Shown piece by piece: positions 27,636 to 35,990 of a stretch of 58,201 nucleotides of DNA (its first letter is position 1; every line of letters starts with the position of its first letter). Under the pieces are notes generated by a model that saw only the letters and a list, made by a program, of their open reading frames with translations, did not search any database and was not told the origin of the DNA. The position numbers and the translations under genes are program-made. Source of the stretch: an uncultured Bacteroidota bacterium (GTDB lineage Bacteria; Bacteroidota; Bacteroidia; Chitinophagales; Chitinophagaceae). Where the stretch lies: assembly GCA_903903635.1 (NCBI GenBank), contig CAIUZK010000145.1:1-58201 (forward strand), read 5' to 3'.

Positions 27636-29120
27636 TTAGTAATTTGTTTTTGCACTGTTTATTATGTCTAATAATACGCCTTCAACCCTTTGCCTGAAAT
27701 CACTCAATCCTTCATCAACATCCCTGGCATTAATAATTACACGCTCAATCATAGGTTTGTTTAAGCAAATGGTAATCCCCGGCTTGCTTTCCCCTTCACC
27801 GCTTTCCCTTTTCATAGGTCTACTATTAAATAAATCAGATGGAGATCTGCCGGTTGTGTTTTGAGAATCCGGATCCTTGTCTTTTGATTGCATTATAGAA
27901 ATGAAATCTGTCTTAAATAGCCGCTCAAGATTTGCCGGCAGATAATCCCAGTTTGCACCACCCCTATTTTCCACACCAATGAAGAAATAACCTTCATCCA
28001 AATTGGACAGTTGTGAATTACCAATTATCTGATCATTTAATCCACTCTTTCTGAAAAGAATATTTTCATTAAAACCATAAGGTAGTTTACTGAAATCTCT
28101 GTCAACGTTTTGATAATAGCCAGATGAAAACAAATCAGCATCGTTAGAAACAGGTTTCCATTGATTTATAAATGGCGTGCCGGCATTTGTTGGCAATTGC
28201 ATCCCGATTCCATAATTTAATCGTAGTTCAACATTACTATCCTTACTGGGTTGATCCATCAACTCATAATTTACCAGTCTTAAATTGCTAAGTTTAGAGT
28301 AGATATATTCCGGCAAGTATTTCATCAAATCATCAGGACTTTTACTTGTTGATGCAACTATTTGACCCTTGCCCAAATACGAACTATCCAATGCTTCAAG
28401 AAATTTGTCGATCGTTGCGATTACATATGTCTCCGACTGATCAGAACTGTTGTTTAAGGCTGGACCATTTGGGACAATTCTGTAATCTTTGTATCCTGCA
28501 CTTTGAGTTGCTATGCCTAGGTTCCTTTCTGGAAACAGGTGCTTTTCAGCATTTAGATCACAGACTGAAAATTTACCAGCCATATTCTCTGAAAAAGAGC
28601 TATCTTCTTCTGAAAATAATTCACTCTTTTTGGCAACAGATGGTAACCCTTCCAGAACTTTGAAATCCATTCCCCTCCCTGCATTCAATCCCACATCATT
28701 ACCTGGAGTTTGATGAATTATCCCCACAATATCCAGCCATTTATCAATCTTTGTCAGCACTTGCTTATTGCTCTCTACATAAGCACTTAAAGCAAAATCG
28801 TTTTGAGCAATTTCTCTTAATGAATCTGCAATTTCAGGATCTTCATCGATCAGATAATTCTGCTTTATACTGTGATGATCAATGCTAAAATTCAGGTAGC
28901 CTATTGAATCGAAAGCTAGGTTATGGTTTATAGCATTATCAAACTGAAAATTCAGATTCTGAACTGCTGATAATTTACCTATTCCATCATCGATTTCCAG
29001 TCCTGTTTGGTGTAACAAGGTCACATCTTTCATCATCCCACTTAAAATGGTTTCTATCCCGTTTATAGTAGTATCCAAACTGCTGATCTGAGATTTATTT
29101 GTTGCCATTTCATTTATCAT
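27636..29120 (-). CDS. Tape-measure-like tail protein (short)
   Basis: 494 aa (or 490 from the ATG at 29108, MATNKSQ). The position, after the tail chaperone and before the hub region, is that of a tape measure. The N-terminal third is helical (SSLDTTINGIETILSGMMKD). The C-terminal end (MIERVIINARDVDEGLSDFR, then QRVEGVLLDIINSAK) resembles the end of Bacteroidota Mu-like tape measures. The middle is polar and predicted less helical than usual, with no long hydrophobic region. At about 0.15 nm per residue, 494 residues would set a tail of roughly 70 nm if the whole chain spans it. Assigned mainly by position. Confidence 0.55.
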   Translation of the reverse strand: MINEMATNKSQISSLDTTINGIETILSGMMKDVTLLHQTGLEIDDGIGKLSAVQNLNFQFDNAINHNLAFDSIGYLNFSIDHHSIKQNYLIDEDPEIADSLREIAQNDFALSAYVESNKQVLTKIDKWLDIVGIIHQTPGNDVGLNAGRGMDFKVLEGLPSVAKKSELFSEEDSSFSENMAGKFSVCDLNAEKHLFPERNLGIATQSAGYKDYRIVPNGPALNNSSDQSETYVIATIDKFLEALDSSYLGKGQIVASTSKSPDDLMKYLPEYIYSKLSNLRLVNYELMDQPSKDSNVELRLNYGIGMQLPTNAGTPFINQWKPVSNDADLFSSGYYQNVDRDFSKLPYGFNENILFRKSGLNDQIIGNSQLSNLDEGYFFIGVENRGGANWDYLPANLERLFKTDFISIMQSKDKDPDSQNTTGRSPSDLFNSRPMKRESGEGESKPGITICLNKPMIERVIINARDVDEGLSDFRQRVEGVLLDIINSAKTNY

Positions 29121-29268
29121 ATATCATTGAGTCAATTTGTGAACTATTACTATCCCAATACAACATCATTGGAATTTGCAGAATCGCATTGAAAATAATA
29201 GGAACCTTAAACAAAAATTGAAAGGACATTTTGAAAATATACTTTAAGGTATCAACACATTAAGCCTA

Positions 29269-29451
29269 TCATTCCGGATTGTTATTCCTTATGTATTGTA
29301 AATGCGCAATCTTTTGTGCAAATGCTTCATCACTAAGTGATTTGTGATCAAGGCCCGGCAAATAATATTCAAGAAGTGTTTCGAGATATCCTAAGGAGTC
29401 GTGCGCCGGTCCACCACGCGACTCCTCTATAAGTTTACCAGTCTGGCTTTC
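29269..29451 (-). CDS. Frameshifted C-terminal (T) extension of the tail assembly chaperone
   Basis: In the -1 frame relative to the chaperone, a frame opens after the TAA at 29452-29454 and runs through the chaperone's own stop to TGA at 29269-29271. Beyond that stop it encodes about 52 residues including YLETLLEYYLPGLDH and SLSDEAFAQKIAHLQYIR, the pattern of T-type extensions in Mu-like phages. There is no ATG, GTG or reasonable TTG at its beginning. It should therefore be made by ribosomal frameshifting in 29451-29430, giving a G-GT fusion, as in many phage tails. I found no textbook slippery heptamer, so the slip mechanism is open. Confidence 0.6.
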   Translation of the reverse strand, partial: ESQTGKLIEESRGGPAHDSLGYLETLLEYYLPGLDHKSLSDEAFAQKIAHLQYIRNNNPE

Positions 29452-29747
29452 TTACCTTCCAGCTTCACTTTCAGCTCCTGGCTTACACCAATGAACATCT
29501 GGTCATCTTTTAGCAATTCCTCACTCCCACCAATAAACGTAATATTGGCCAGCTCTTCAAAAATGTGCAGTGCCTTATCTCTGTCTGCCTTACTCATTGC
29601 ACAGTTTAACTCATTCCTGCCCGGGTTCTTAAAATACCCTATGTGCCCATCTACTTCAACAGAATAAATGCCTTGTTTATATTTCTGCTTCCAGCTATTT
29701 ATCTGCTCATCTGAAGCTTTGCCAATCAGTTCAATTTCAATATTCAT
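29427..29747 (-). CDS. Tail assembly chaperone (G-type)
   Basis: 106 aa from the ATG at 29747 (MNIEIELIGKASDEQINSWK). A longer frame from 29819 adds 24 residues in AT-rich leader sequence and is less likely. The gene lies between the tube and the tape measure, the fixed place for this function, and the small acidic/helical C-terminal half (FIGGSEELLKDDQMFIGVSQ) fits. The product should coat the tape measure during assembly and leave the finished tail. Its end overlaps the frameshifted extension at 29269-29451. Confidence 0.6.
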   Translation of the reverse strand: MNIEIELIGKASDEQINSWKQKYKQGIYSVEVDGHIGYFKNPGRNELNCAMSKADRDKALHIFEELANITFIGGSEELLKDDQMFIGVSQELKVKLEGKKARLVNL

Positions 29748-29853
29748 TTTTGCATTTTTATGGAAGAGATGATAGTTCATCTCTTCCAGGTTTAAAATCA
29801 TTCTATTTTCTTCTATCAATTATGTACAACAGAATTATTATAGCATTTAAAGA

Positions 29854-30285
29854 TTACTCCGAGAAAAGCCTCATGAATACTATTGGCAGATTTACATCCA
29901 TATTCTTTGCACCCTGGTCCCAACCTTTTTCAAAATCCTTAACTTCTACATTTACCAGGGTGTCGGTTTGCAATGGTCTTGTTCCACCAGGTTTATAAGT
30001 GATCACAATATCAAATTGCATATCCAGTATATCTTCACCACCGGCTGCAATAGCGGCTCTGTTCATATCATCTATTGCTCCTTTCAACACTTTAATCTGC
30101 CCTTCATAGGTCCGGTTCCCACTCTGAATACTAATGGGCTCATCGCCGGCGGCATGCAGCAGTTGCTTCTCCTTTGCTGCTTTGTACTTTACTCCGCGAA
30201 TTTTTGTAAATGGGGATCCGGCAAACATGACAGTCATATCTGCCCACTCACAATCTTTACTATCAAAAAAAACTATTGATGGCAT
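29854..30285 (-). CDS. Tail tube protein
   Basis: 143 aa. Beta-rich with a central helix, as in contractile-tail tube proteins: MTVMFAGSPFTKIRGVKYKA at the start, then RTYEGQIKVLKGAIDDMNRA, then DILDMQFDIVITYKP and a final beta strand pair. It directly follows the sheath gene, the usual order. The tube forms the inner channel for DNA. The identity is supported by order and by similarity to Bacteroidota Mu-like tube proteins. Confidence 0.7.
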   Translation of the reverse strand: MPSIVFFDSKDCEWADMTVMFAGSPFTKIRGVKYKAAKEKQLLHAAGDEPISIQSGNRTYEGQIKVLKGAIDDMNRAAIAAGGEDILDMQFDIVITYKPGGTRPLQTDTLVNVEVKDFEKGWDQGAKNMDVNLPIVFMRLFSE

Positions 30286-30425
30286 ATTTCAAATTTAATT
30301 CGTTAAAAAATGTATTTCATTTAAACCTCTTTCCTTTAGCCTGAATAATTTCTTGCCCATCCCTACAAGGTGGGGTTAAGAATATAAGGCCTTATGAATT
30401 CAATATTTGGTGATTGAACTAATTA

Positions 30426-31601
30426 TCAGGGATTTGAGAAACCTAATGTTATTTCAATATCTGTTGCATAACCTACAGGAGTAACTTTTAAAACAACCGC
30501 CAGCGTATTTGTAGCAAGAATATTTTGCGCCGGATCGATATAGCAACTTACGCCACTAATTTCCTTATTGGCTGTCATTGTGATATTTACCTGATTTACT
30601 ATCTGCTGACTCAACCATTTGCAAAATCCCGAATCAAGAGTACCATCAGTATTCACCGGTACTTCATCATCAACTTCTTGCACAAATGTGGAATACGCCA
30701 GAATATGTGCCTTATCAATTACCCTGCCTCTGGCCAACATACTATAATCGTCAGTTGTGGCAGTCATCATCGGATCTCCGCTGAAGAAATATCCGCTTAC
30801 GTTAGGATAGGTTATAAAGGTTATAAATCCTCTTCCTGCTATTACAGATGCATCTCCCCCTGTAGATTCCAGCGCTATAGTGCTGAGGTATGCTTCCAGA
30901 TTAGTCAGCGCTCCACTTCTTACCCGGCTAATCTTCCTCTGTACCGGTATCGATGATACAACCCCCAGCAACAGTCCCAGGCAGGCCGAAACGCCGCTTA
31001 TTGTATCTCCAATCAAAATAGCAGTACGATTGTTGGTAGTGCCGCTTGTTTCATCAGTCAAACCAGATGGAACTCCCGAATAGCTTGAACCTCCAATTAT
31101 GCATCTGAAAGGCTTTTCGGCCAAAAAACAGGCTTCTGCCATTACTTTCATATTACTGGCCGCGGTATAAACATCAGTGTTAAGCGAATTTGCTACTGTG
31201 ATTGTTCCACCTCCCGCCGCTATTGCAGCATCATCACTTAATAGCCCCAAAACTTTTATCTGCCCGTTGGCAAAATCCAATAACTTTTTCGCGCCATTTG
31301 TATTCGCATTATCAGCCATTTGCGCCACAGTCATTGTGGGTGGCACAAGCATCAGATAAAGCTTGGCGCCATTGCCAGCCTGATTATAAAATTCCTGAAG
31401 CTGCTTTGTCGCAAACGGATTTCCTGTTTCAGTTATTCCAATAGTTGCAACATCGGTCATACTGATTACAAGTACCGGCGTCCCCTGGATGTAGCCACCG
31501 GGTTCTGTAATTCCCGTCAGCAAAATCCCTGTAATACCATCGTTTGTCTGGAGCGAGGCTCCGATCTGGCCATTGGCCAGTGTTATATTTACACTTCCCA
31601 T
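30426..31601 (-). CDS. Contractile tail sheath protein (DUF2586-like)
   Basis: 391 aa. It resembles the shorter sheath proteins of Bacteroidota Mu-like phages. The N terminus (GSVNITLANGQIGASLQTND, then ITGILLTGITEPGGYIQGTP) forms the inner arm. The central domain includes PFATKQLQEFYNQAGNGAKL and LLSDDAAIAAGGGTIT. The C-terminal domain includes ARGRVIDKAHILAYSTFVQE and KWLSQQIVNQVNITMTANKE, the helix-plus-strand that knits neighbouring subunits. It makes this a myovirus-type particle. The frame is complete. Confidence 0.8.
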   Translation of the reverse strand: MGSVNITLANGQIGASLQTNDGITGILLTGITEPGGYIQGTPVLVISMTDVATIGITETGNPFATKQLQEFYNQAGNGAKLYLMLVPPTMTVAQMADNANTNGAKKLLDFANGQIKVLGLLSDDAAIAAGGGTITVANSLNTDVYTAASNMKVMAEACFLAEKPFRCIIGGSSYSGVPSGLTDETSGTTNNRTAILIGDTISGVSACLGLLLGVVSSIPVQRKISRVRSGALTNLEAYLSTIALESTGGDASVIAGRGFITFITYPNVSGYFFSGDPMMTATTDDYSMLARGRVIDKAHILAYSTFVQEVDDEVPVNTDGTLDSGFCKWLSQQIVNQVNITMTANKEISGVSCYIDPAQNILATNTLAVVLKVTPVGYATDIEITLGFSNP

Positions 31602-31696
31602 TTTATGATTTGTAGTTAATTATTGATTTGTGTCTTGCATTTTTACTTTATTGAACAATTGCCTGAGTATTAATTTGTGAAAATCACTGACAATAC

Positions 31697-31921
31697 CTAA
31701 TCCTCATTAAATTGATCATCTCCATCATTAACCATTTCATTGAATAATGTTGCAGCCTCCGCTTCAACGTCCTCTTTTGTTTTTATGGTTATGCTTTTAT
31801 CTGTCAGCCTTTTTGAGTGATTTATTGCATTTTGCTCTTCAAAGAATGCCAGATTATCACTTGTGAAATATAATTTCTGAGATTCCTCAATATTGCCTGA
31901 TGCCTGATTGATTGTACACAT
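31697..31921 (-). CDS. Small acidic protein between capsid and sheath genes
   Basis: 74 aa, strongly acidic at the C terminus (EAEAATLFNEMVNDGDDQFN). It lies in the head-tail joining part of the module, where phages usually code small connector or completion proteins, but I see no specific family. It has an ATG start and reasonable spacing to the sheath gene (95 bp). It may be a connector protein or a host-derived insert. Confidence 0.45.
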   Translation of the reverse strand: MCTINQASGNIEESQKLYFTSDNLAFFEEQNAINHSKRLTDKSITIKTKEDVEAEAATLFNEMVNDGDDQFNED

Positions 31922-32029
31922 ATACTTCAGGTTGATTTTATTTAGTGATTATGCTTTCAATTACTTTTTCCGAAAACTGAAAAAGTGTTATTCTGATACG
32001 GTTAGAGGGGCTGATCGTATAATACCAGG

Positions 32030-32479
32030 TTAATGATTATTCTGTTCTTCCGGATATTGTACACTATATTTTGCCTGAGTGTACAAATCATACAGACTTT
32101 GCTTTAAGCGAAAACCATCAAGAAAACCTGCGAGAAAACTTGCCAGCTTCTGCAATACCGCATCCTGTAACAAAGGATCACGTAATTGCATCTGCTGAAT
32201 AAAGCACTTCAATTTTTCATTGGTGTCTGTGAATTGTTTACACTTTTCAGCTATTGTTAGCGCTTCAATGCCTTTATCCAATGCGTTGACCAATTGTTCC
32301 CTTATCCTATTGTCGGTACCGGAAGGAATAATGGCTACCAAAATATCCGCCGCAGGAGATACCAGTAGCTTCTTTAGTTCTGTTGTTATCTTAAGAGCAG
32401 TGTCTACATGCTTTTCCACATAGTTATCAAATTCCTGTAGCATTGACTTAAGTTTGATCTTCAATTTTATAAGTATCAT
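32030..32479 (-). CDS. Helical protein of unknown function in the head module
   Basis: 149 aa (137 from the second ATG, MLQEFDNYVEKHVDTALKIT, which is the better start). It is almost wholly helical with heptad-like runs (ALKITTELKKLLVSPAADIL; VLQKLASFLAGFLDGFRL). Similar small helical proteins follow the major capsid gene in some Bacteroidota prophages. A role in head assembly or decoration is possible but unproven. The 296 bp gap upstream holds an imperfect 13-bp inverted repeat (AGGCGGTTTGAAT 32560-32572 / ATTCAAACCACCT 32693-32705). Confidence 0.5.
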   Translation of the reverse strand: MILIKLKIKLKSMLQEFDNYVEKHVDTALKITTELKKLLVSPAADILVAIIPSGTDNRIREQLVNALDKGIEALTIAEKCKQFTDTNEKLKCFIQQMQLRDPLLQDAVLQKLASFLAGFLDGFRLKQSLYDLYTQAKYSVQYPEEQNNH

Positions 32480-32775
32480 AGGTTGAATTTTGTTTAAAAA
32501 AAATATTCTGTTTTTAACCTTGCCAACATTTACAATTCATTCCCAACCGGTATTCTTTCAGGCGGTTTGAATCCTGACATATTGATACACGTCTCATTTC
32601 CTATCCTATACCTATTCCGGTCTTACATAGAACATTCTTGTGAAAATCAGGTAACATTCTATCCTCATCTTTGTATCCGCCATGCCATTACAATTCAAAC
32701 CACCTTAAAGAAGCCGGTACTAATTACCAGGTAATCATTTTATATGAATCAGTATTTAGAATTCACAAAATGGAA

Positions 32776-33690
32776 TTAGGCCGCTGCCTGAACAATTGAC
32801 ACAATTCCCAACGCATCCTGGCGACGTATTCTTGCACCCATACGCACACTCACACTGTATACATCACCATAGTAGGTTGGATCACCAATGCGTTCAAAAA
32901 ATGTTATCTGACCGACAGCGCGCTCTACTGCACTTATTTGCCAACAAAGAATTCCATCATTATCTGTGCTCATAGCTGATACGCCATATGCGTTTACTGA
33001 AGGTGTTGCATCGTTGTTATAAGTTACCACCCCGCTGCGCATCATGATGTTAAAACCAAACAACCTTCCTAAAACACCATCTTTGACATCATAAGCAGCA
33101 CTGAAATCCCGGTATTGGGTAGCCGACATATCATCAGTCAGTTGCTGAAACATATCAGCGCTCACAAGTGCATAGCGCCCTTCCATCGGTACATTTTGTT
33201 TATTCAGTTGCAGTTGCGCATTCTTAAGATCGTTTACCGTAAACTTCTTCCGGTTTCCCGATGTTCCGTCCAGGGTTGTTGCAGTTGGTACACCTGTTGT
33301 GCGCAGCACCAGACCTGTTCCACCGGTAGGCGCCCAATCAATGAGCAAATTATCTGCTATTGTCTGACGTAGCGATGATTCATATTCGGCTAAAACACTT
33401 TCGCGTTTGTTGTAACTGAGCTCGAAGGTTTCCGCGTTGGGAATCAGTATCGGATCTGTCGTAAACTCATCGAGCGTATAGGTAATATCGGTGTCGGCAC
33501 GCTGCACCACTGTTGCTGGCAGACTGCTACGGTTTTTTACGATAGTTGGAGTGGCTCCGGCCTGCGGTATGTGTACCACCTTGCCCTGAAGAACATACTG
33601 TCCTGCATCAGTTGATGCCAGTAAAAATTCATTGTTCTTAAAAAGGTTGCCCTCTATATGGTCTTGCCATATTTCTTTTTGAATTGCCAT
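32776..33690 (-). CDS. Major capsid protein (HK97 fold)
   Basis: 304 aa. The order fits an HK97-fold capsid subunit: N-terminal arm (AIQKEIWQDHIEGNLFKNNE), E-loop region with TLDEFTTDPILIPNAETFEL, spine helix (NKRESVLAEYESSLRQTIAD), P domain (FTVNDLKNAQLQLNKQNVPM, EGRYALVSADMFQQL) and A domain ending in YGDVYSVSVRMGARIRRQDA. It follows the protease/scaffold gene, as in Mu. It is shorter than many phage capsid proteins but has no internal damage. An intact capsid gene argues against a tailocin. Confidence 0.8.
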   Translation of the reverse strand: MAIQKEIWQDHIEGNLFKNNEFLLASTDAGQYVLQGKVVHIPQAGATPTIVKNRSSLPATVVQRADTDITYTLDEFTTDPILIPNAETFELSYNKRESVLAEYESSLRQTIADNLLIDWAPTGGTGLVLRTTGVPTATTLDGTSGNRKKFTVNDLKNAQLQLNKQNVPMEGRYALVSADMFQQLTDDMSATQYRDFSAAYDVKDGVLGRLFGFNIMMRSGVVTYNNDATPSVNAYGVSAMSTDNDGILCWQISAVERAVGQITFFERIGDPTYYGDVYSVSVRMGARIRRQDALGIVSIVQAAA

Positions 33691-34019
33691 TGGTTAAATT
33701 GTTGTTTTTAGATTAAAGATTTATTGTGTGATTATGTTCTTAAAACTCTATCAGGCAGGAAATTGCAGCAGTGATTTTTTGTGTTTACATCTGTTCACAC
33801 AGGCATTGTGAACATAACTGACTGCCAAAGAAAGTACCAGGAAACAGGCAGTGAAACCTAACAACCAGCCTTAAGAATAAAGCAAAAAAGCTGCCTGCTC
33901 CTGGCAAATAATTTATCGTGTTATTGTATTCTTTATTCCCGGAAAATGGAAATAACTTCATGGTAAACTTCAGCAAAGTATTTATGCTGCATGCTACCTT
34001 AGATTAAGAATAGAGATGG
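33691..34019 (-). promoter_or_regulatory. Gap between protease/scaffold and capsid genes
   Basis: 329 bp with no convincing gene. A perfect 8-bp dyad TGTTCACA (33792-33799) / TGTGAACA (33807-33814) with a 7-nt loop could be an operator or an RNA hairpin; no U-run follows on the minus strand. A 63-codon frame (33785-33976) has an unlikely composition. Strong expression of the capsid gene may rely on a promoter here, but none could be fixed. Confidence 0.35.
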
Positions 34020-35012
34020 CTATTGATTAAACTTTAAGTCAAATAATTCTTTATAGCGCACCGGATCATTGGCCCGCAGATCTTTCAGCTTTTTTCCGGT
34101 CGGATCGTTTTTTTCATAATCATCCCACAACCAGAGCGCCTCTGTTTTGTCCTGACTTTTATTTTTAAGTAATTCTGAAATGGAACGGTAAGCCGGCATA
34201 GCCGACAAAAGCGATCTGAGTGCTTGTGGGTTATTCGCATAATCCACAGCGAGTCTATCTTTCAACTCTATCGTTAGCTTTTTATCCTCAATAGCACGCT
34301 CCAGCATACCACTGATTTCAAACCGGTTTTGCTCACTGGTCAGGTTTCCTATCTTTTCCTGAAGCGTTTCATTTTCATTCATGAGTGTCTCTATATTTTC
34401 CTTCATTGTGCTCAAAGCAGATACCAGATTTTGCACTGAACTGAGCAACAATTTTTCATCACCCGGCTCATCAACTTTCAATAGGTCACTCAGTTCTTTA
34501 ACCAGGTTTTGATGCATAATTTTTATTACAGGAGATATAATCTGAAGGTCAACAAGATTGAGTTCATTTTCCTGTTCGTCATAAAGCATGGTAAGCGCAT
34601 TGCAATTCCCCGGTATGTCTACAAGGCTGCATTCCTTATTATACCATTTTGTTATTGTTGGTCCTGTTTGCCCCGGCAACATCAGCTCCGGTTCAGTACT
34701 ATACTCAAGCACTACTATATGCCCAACCGAAGCGGCATTCAGAAACCCATTCTCTGCTTCATCACATGTTTGTACTCCTCTCTCATTCGATAGATTGATA
34801 ACAGGTCTTCCAAGAACTTTATCTTCCTCAACACACAGGTCTTCCCACTTCAATACTATTCCGTCTTCCCGACGATGCATATAATAGCCAATAGGATTTT
34901 TCTGGAAAGCTTCCATCTGGTAACCTGATGTCAGCAGGCGGAAACCATATTCATTTACCGAACTATCTGATAGTATATATTGACGGTCTATTTTCTTTTG
35001 AATTTGCTTCAT
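34020..35012 (-). CDS. Prohead protease / scaffold fusion (Mu gpI-like)
   Basis: 330 aa from the ATG at 35012. The longer open frame begins at a TTG (35069) that is actually the -33 element of the promoter described at 35028-35140, so it is not the start. Residues 1-165 match the prohead protease fold, with likely catalytic His46 (NPIGYYMHRRED) and Ser95 (GFLNAASVGHIVVLEYS). Residues 185-330 are helical scaffold, with a coiled coil (LMNENETLQEKIGNLTSEQN) and a conserved end WDDYEKNDPTGKKLKDLRAN. First gene of the minus-strand module. It should shape the capsid and then cleave itself. Confidence 0.8.
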   Translation of the reverse strand: MKQIQKKIDRQYILSDSSVNEYGFRLLTSGYQMEAFQKNPIGYYMHRREDGIVLKWEDLCVEEDKVLGRPVINLSNERGVQTCDEAENGFLNAASVGHIVVLEYSTEPELMLPGQTGPTITKWYNKECSLVDIPGNCNALTMLYDEQENELNLVDLQIISPVIKIMHQNLVKELSDLLKVDEPGDEKLLLSSVQNLVSALSTMKENIETLMNENETLQEKIGNLTSEQNRFEISGMLERAIEDKKLTIELKDRLAVDYANNPQALRSLLSAMPAYRSISELLKNKSQDKTEALWLWDDYEKNDPTGKKLKDLRANDPVRYKELFDLKFNQ

Positions 35013-35027
35013 GACAGGGATATCGTT

Positions 35028-35140
35028 GTTTTGTGGCACAAAGTTGAATCTGATTTTGCAGATGGGCAAAAAATGAATCTATGACAGTGCGTTTTTTGAT
35101 CTATGATAGACCGTATACGGTCTGTCATAGATTTTTTTTT
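35028..35140 (-). promoter_or_regulatory. Three-box regulated promoter of the capsid/tail module
   Basis: Read toward the gene: an A9 tract (35140-35132); box 1 CTATGACAG (35130-35122); box 2 CTATCATAG (35109-35101); box 3 CTGTCATAG (35087-35079); then 30 nt containing TTG (35069-35067); then TTCAACTTTGTGCC ending CAAAAC (35048-35028). Boxes 1 and 2 with their spacer form a 34-bp near-perfect palindrome (35099-35132, one mismatch). TTG and CAACTTTG are 20 nt apart, matching the Bacteroidota -33/-7 promoter. The boxes lie upstream of -33, which favours an activator. The same layout occurs at 37701-37812. Confidence 0.85.
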
Positions 35141-35177
35141 GAGCCCAATCCATTGATTTACTGTCTACTAAACATTA

Positions 35178-35294
35178 TTACCCCCTTGCCATTTTTACAA
35201 GTCCCCGTTTTACATAATTTCTTAATGCATTTTGCCACACATTAATCTTATTTACCGTGTATTTTAAGCGCTTTGCAGTAATGCTACTTAGCAC
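35178..35294 (-). CDS. Candidate small basic ORF upstream of the three-box promoter
   Basis: 38 codons from a GTG at 35294, too short for routine gene finding: VLSSITAKRLKYTVNKIN, then VWQNALRNYVKRGLVKMARG and TAA. Nine or so Lys/Arg residues and the winged-helix-like run LRNYVKRGLVK suggest a nucleic-acid-binding remnant or a tiny protein. It starts about 20 bp past the stop of the GNAT gene and ends about 37 bp before the A-tract of the promoter. It may be chance; no homologue is recognised. Confidence 0.25.
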   Translation of the reverse strand: MLSSITAKRLKYTVNKINVWQNALRNYVKRGLVKMARG

Positions 35295-35313
35295 AAACAA
35301 TAGAGAAGAGTCA

Positions 35314-35835
35314 TCATTTCAACTTCTTTCTCATCAACACATCTGTCTGCATATCATCGCCAAGAAGGAAAGGATGTGATCCACATAATTCAAATCCCCG
35401 GCTCTTATAGAATTTTACAGCCTTATGGTTCAATTCCCAAACACCCAGCCACAATACATCATGATTGTTTGCCCTTGCAAAGTCGAGGCAATATTCCATC
35501 AATGCGGCTCCTGCTTTTAAACCTTGATATTGTTCAAGTACATATATCCGCTCCAGCTCTATTGGATGGATCGCCACTATATCCGGCTCACTATTTACGC
35601 GCATCTTACTATAGCCAACCAACTTGCCATTATAATGTACTATAAAAAAATAGTTAGCCTCATTTTTCAATTCATCAGTTAATTTCTCCAGGCTCATTTC
35701 TCCAGCCACATATTTATCCATATCCTCCTTTCGGTTTTGCATCCCGAATGTATCAACAAAGGTTTTTATAGCCAGTTGATGTATCTCAACCGCATCTGAT
35801 GCATTTGCTCTGGAAATCTCAATATTACCCGCCAT
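35314..35835 (-). CDS. GNAT family N-acetyltransferase
   Basis: 173 aa with a complete GNAT fold: N-terminal strand/helix (ISRANASDAVEIHQLAIKTF), central strands YFFIVHYNGKLVGYSKMRVN, then the acetyl-CoA-binding motif A ERIYVLEQYQGLKAGAALME with the Q-x-x-G-x-G/A pattern. Motif B, WLGVWELNHKAVKFYKSRGF, follows. The acceptor is unknown. This is an ordinary chromosomal gene lying between the two virion modules. Confidence 0.88.
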   Translation of the reverse strand: MAGNIEISRANASDAVEIHQLAIKTFVDTFGMQNRKEDMDKYVAGEMSLEKLTDELKNEANYFFIVHYNGKLVGYSKMRVNSEPDIVAIHPIELERIYVLEQYQGLKAGAALMEYCLDFARANNHDVLWLGVWELNHKAVKFYKSRGFELCGSHPFLLGDDMQTDVLMRKKLK

Positions 35836-35990
35836 CCAATAAAATTAAACAAGTTGAAACAAATATATCAGACTACATAACCACACTTGTCATAAGGTTA
35901 TGGCTATTACGTTAAAGTACTTATAAAAACAACACGGTCGAAATCCGGTTTGAACTTTGCTTCGTTTATAATCATGAACCATAATAATTC

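Noticed and set aside
21444-33690. The tail cluster as a tailocin or extracellular contractile injection system
   Set aside because: Capsid, protease/scaffold, portal and both terminase genes are intact and co-regulated with the tail genes, and the AAA+ ATPase typical of extracellular injection systems is not in the cluster. The MoxR ATPase at 50324 is a different family and 7 kb away.
33785-33976. 63-codon frame between the protease/scaffold and capsid genes
   Set aside because: Unlikely composition (phenylalanine- and cysteine-rich), no homologue recognised, and it overlaps the dyad at 33792-33814.
35013-35069. TTG start for the protease/scaffold gene
   Set aside because: The TTG at 35069-35067 coincides with the -33 element, and the CAACTTTG -7-like element falls inside the supposed coding region; ATG at 35012 is preferred.
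35099-35140. Palindrome plus T-run as an intrinsic terminator on the plus strand
   Set aside because: No plus-strand gene ends here, and the same A-tract/box arrangement recurs in promoter position at 37701 without forming a strong hairpin.
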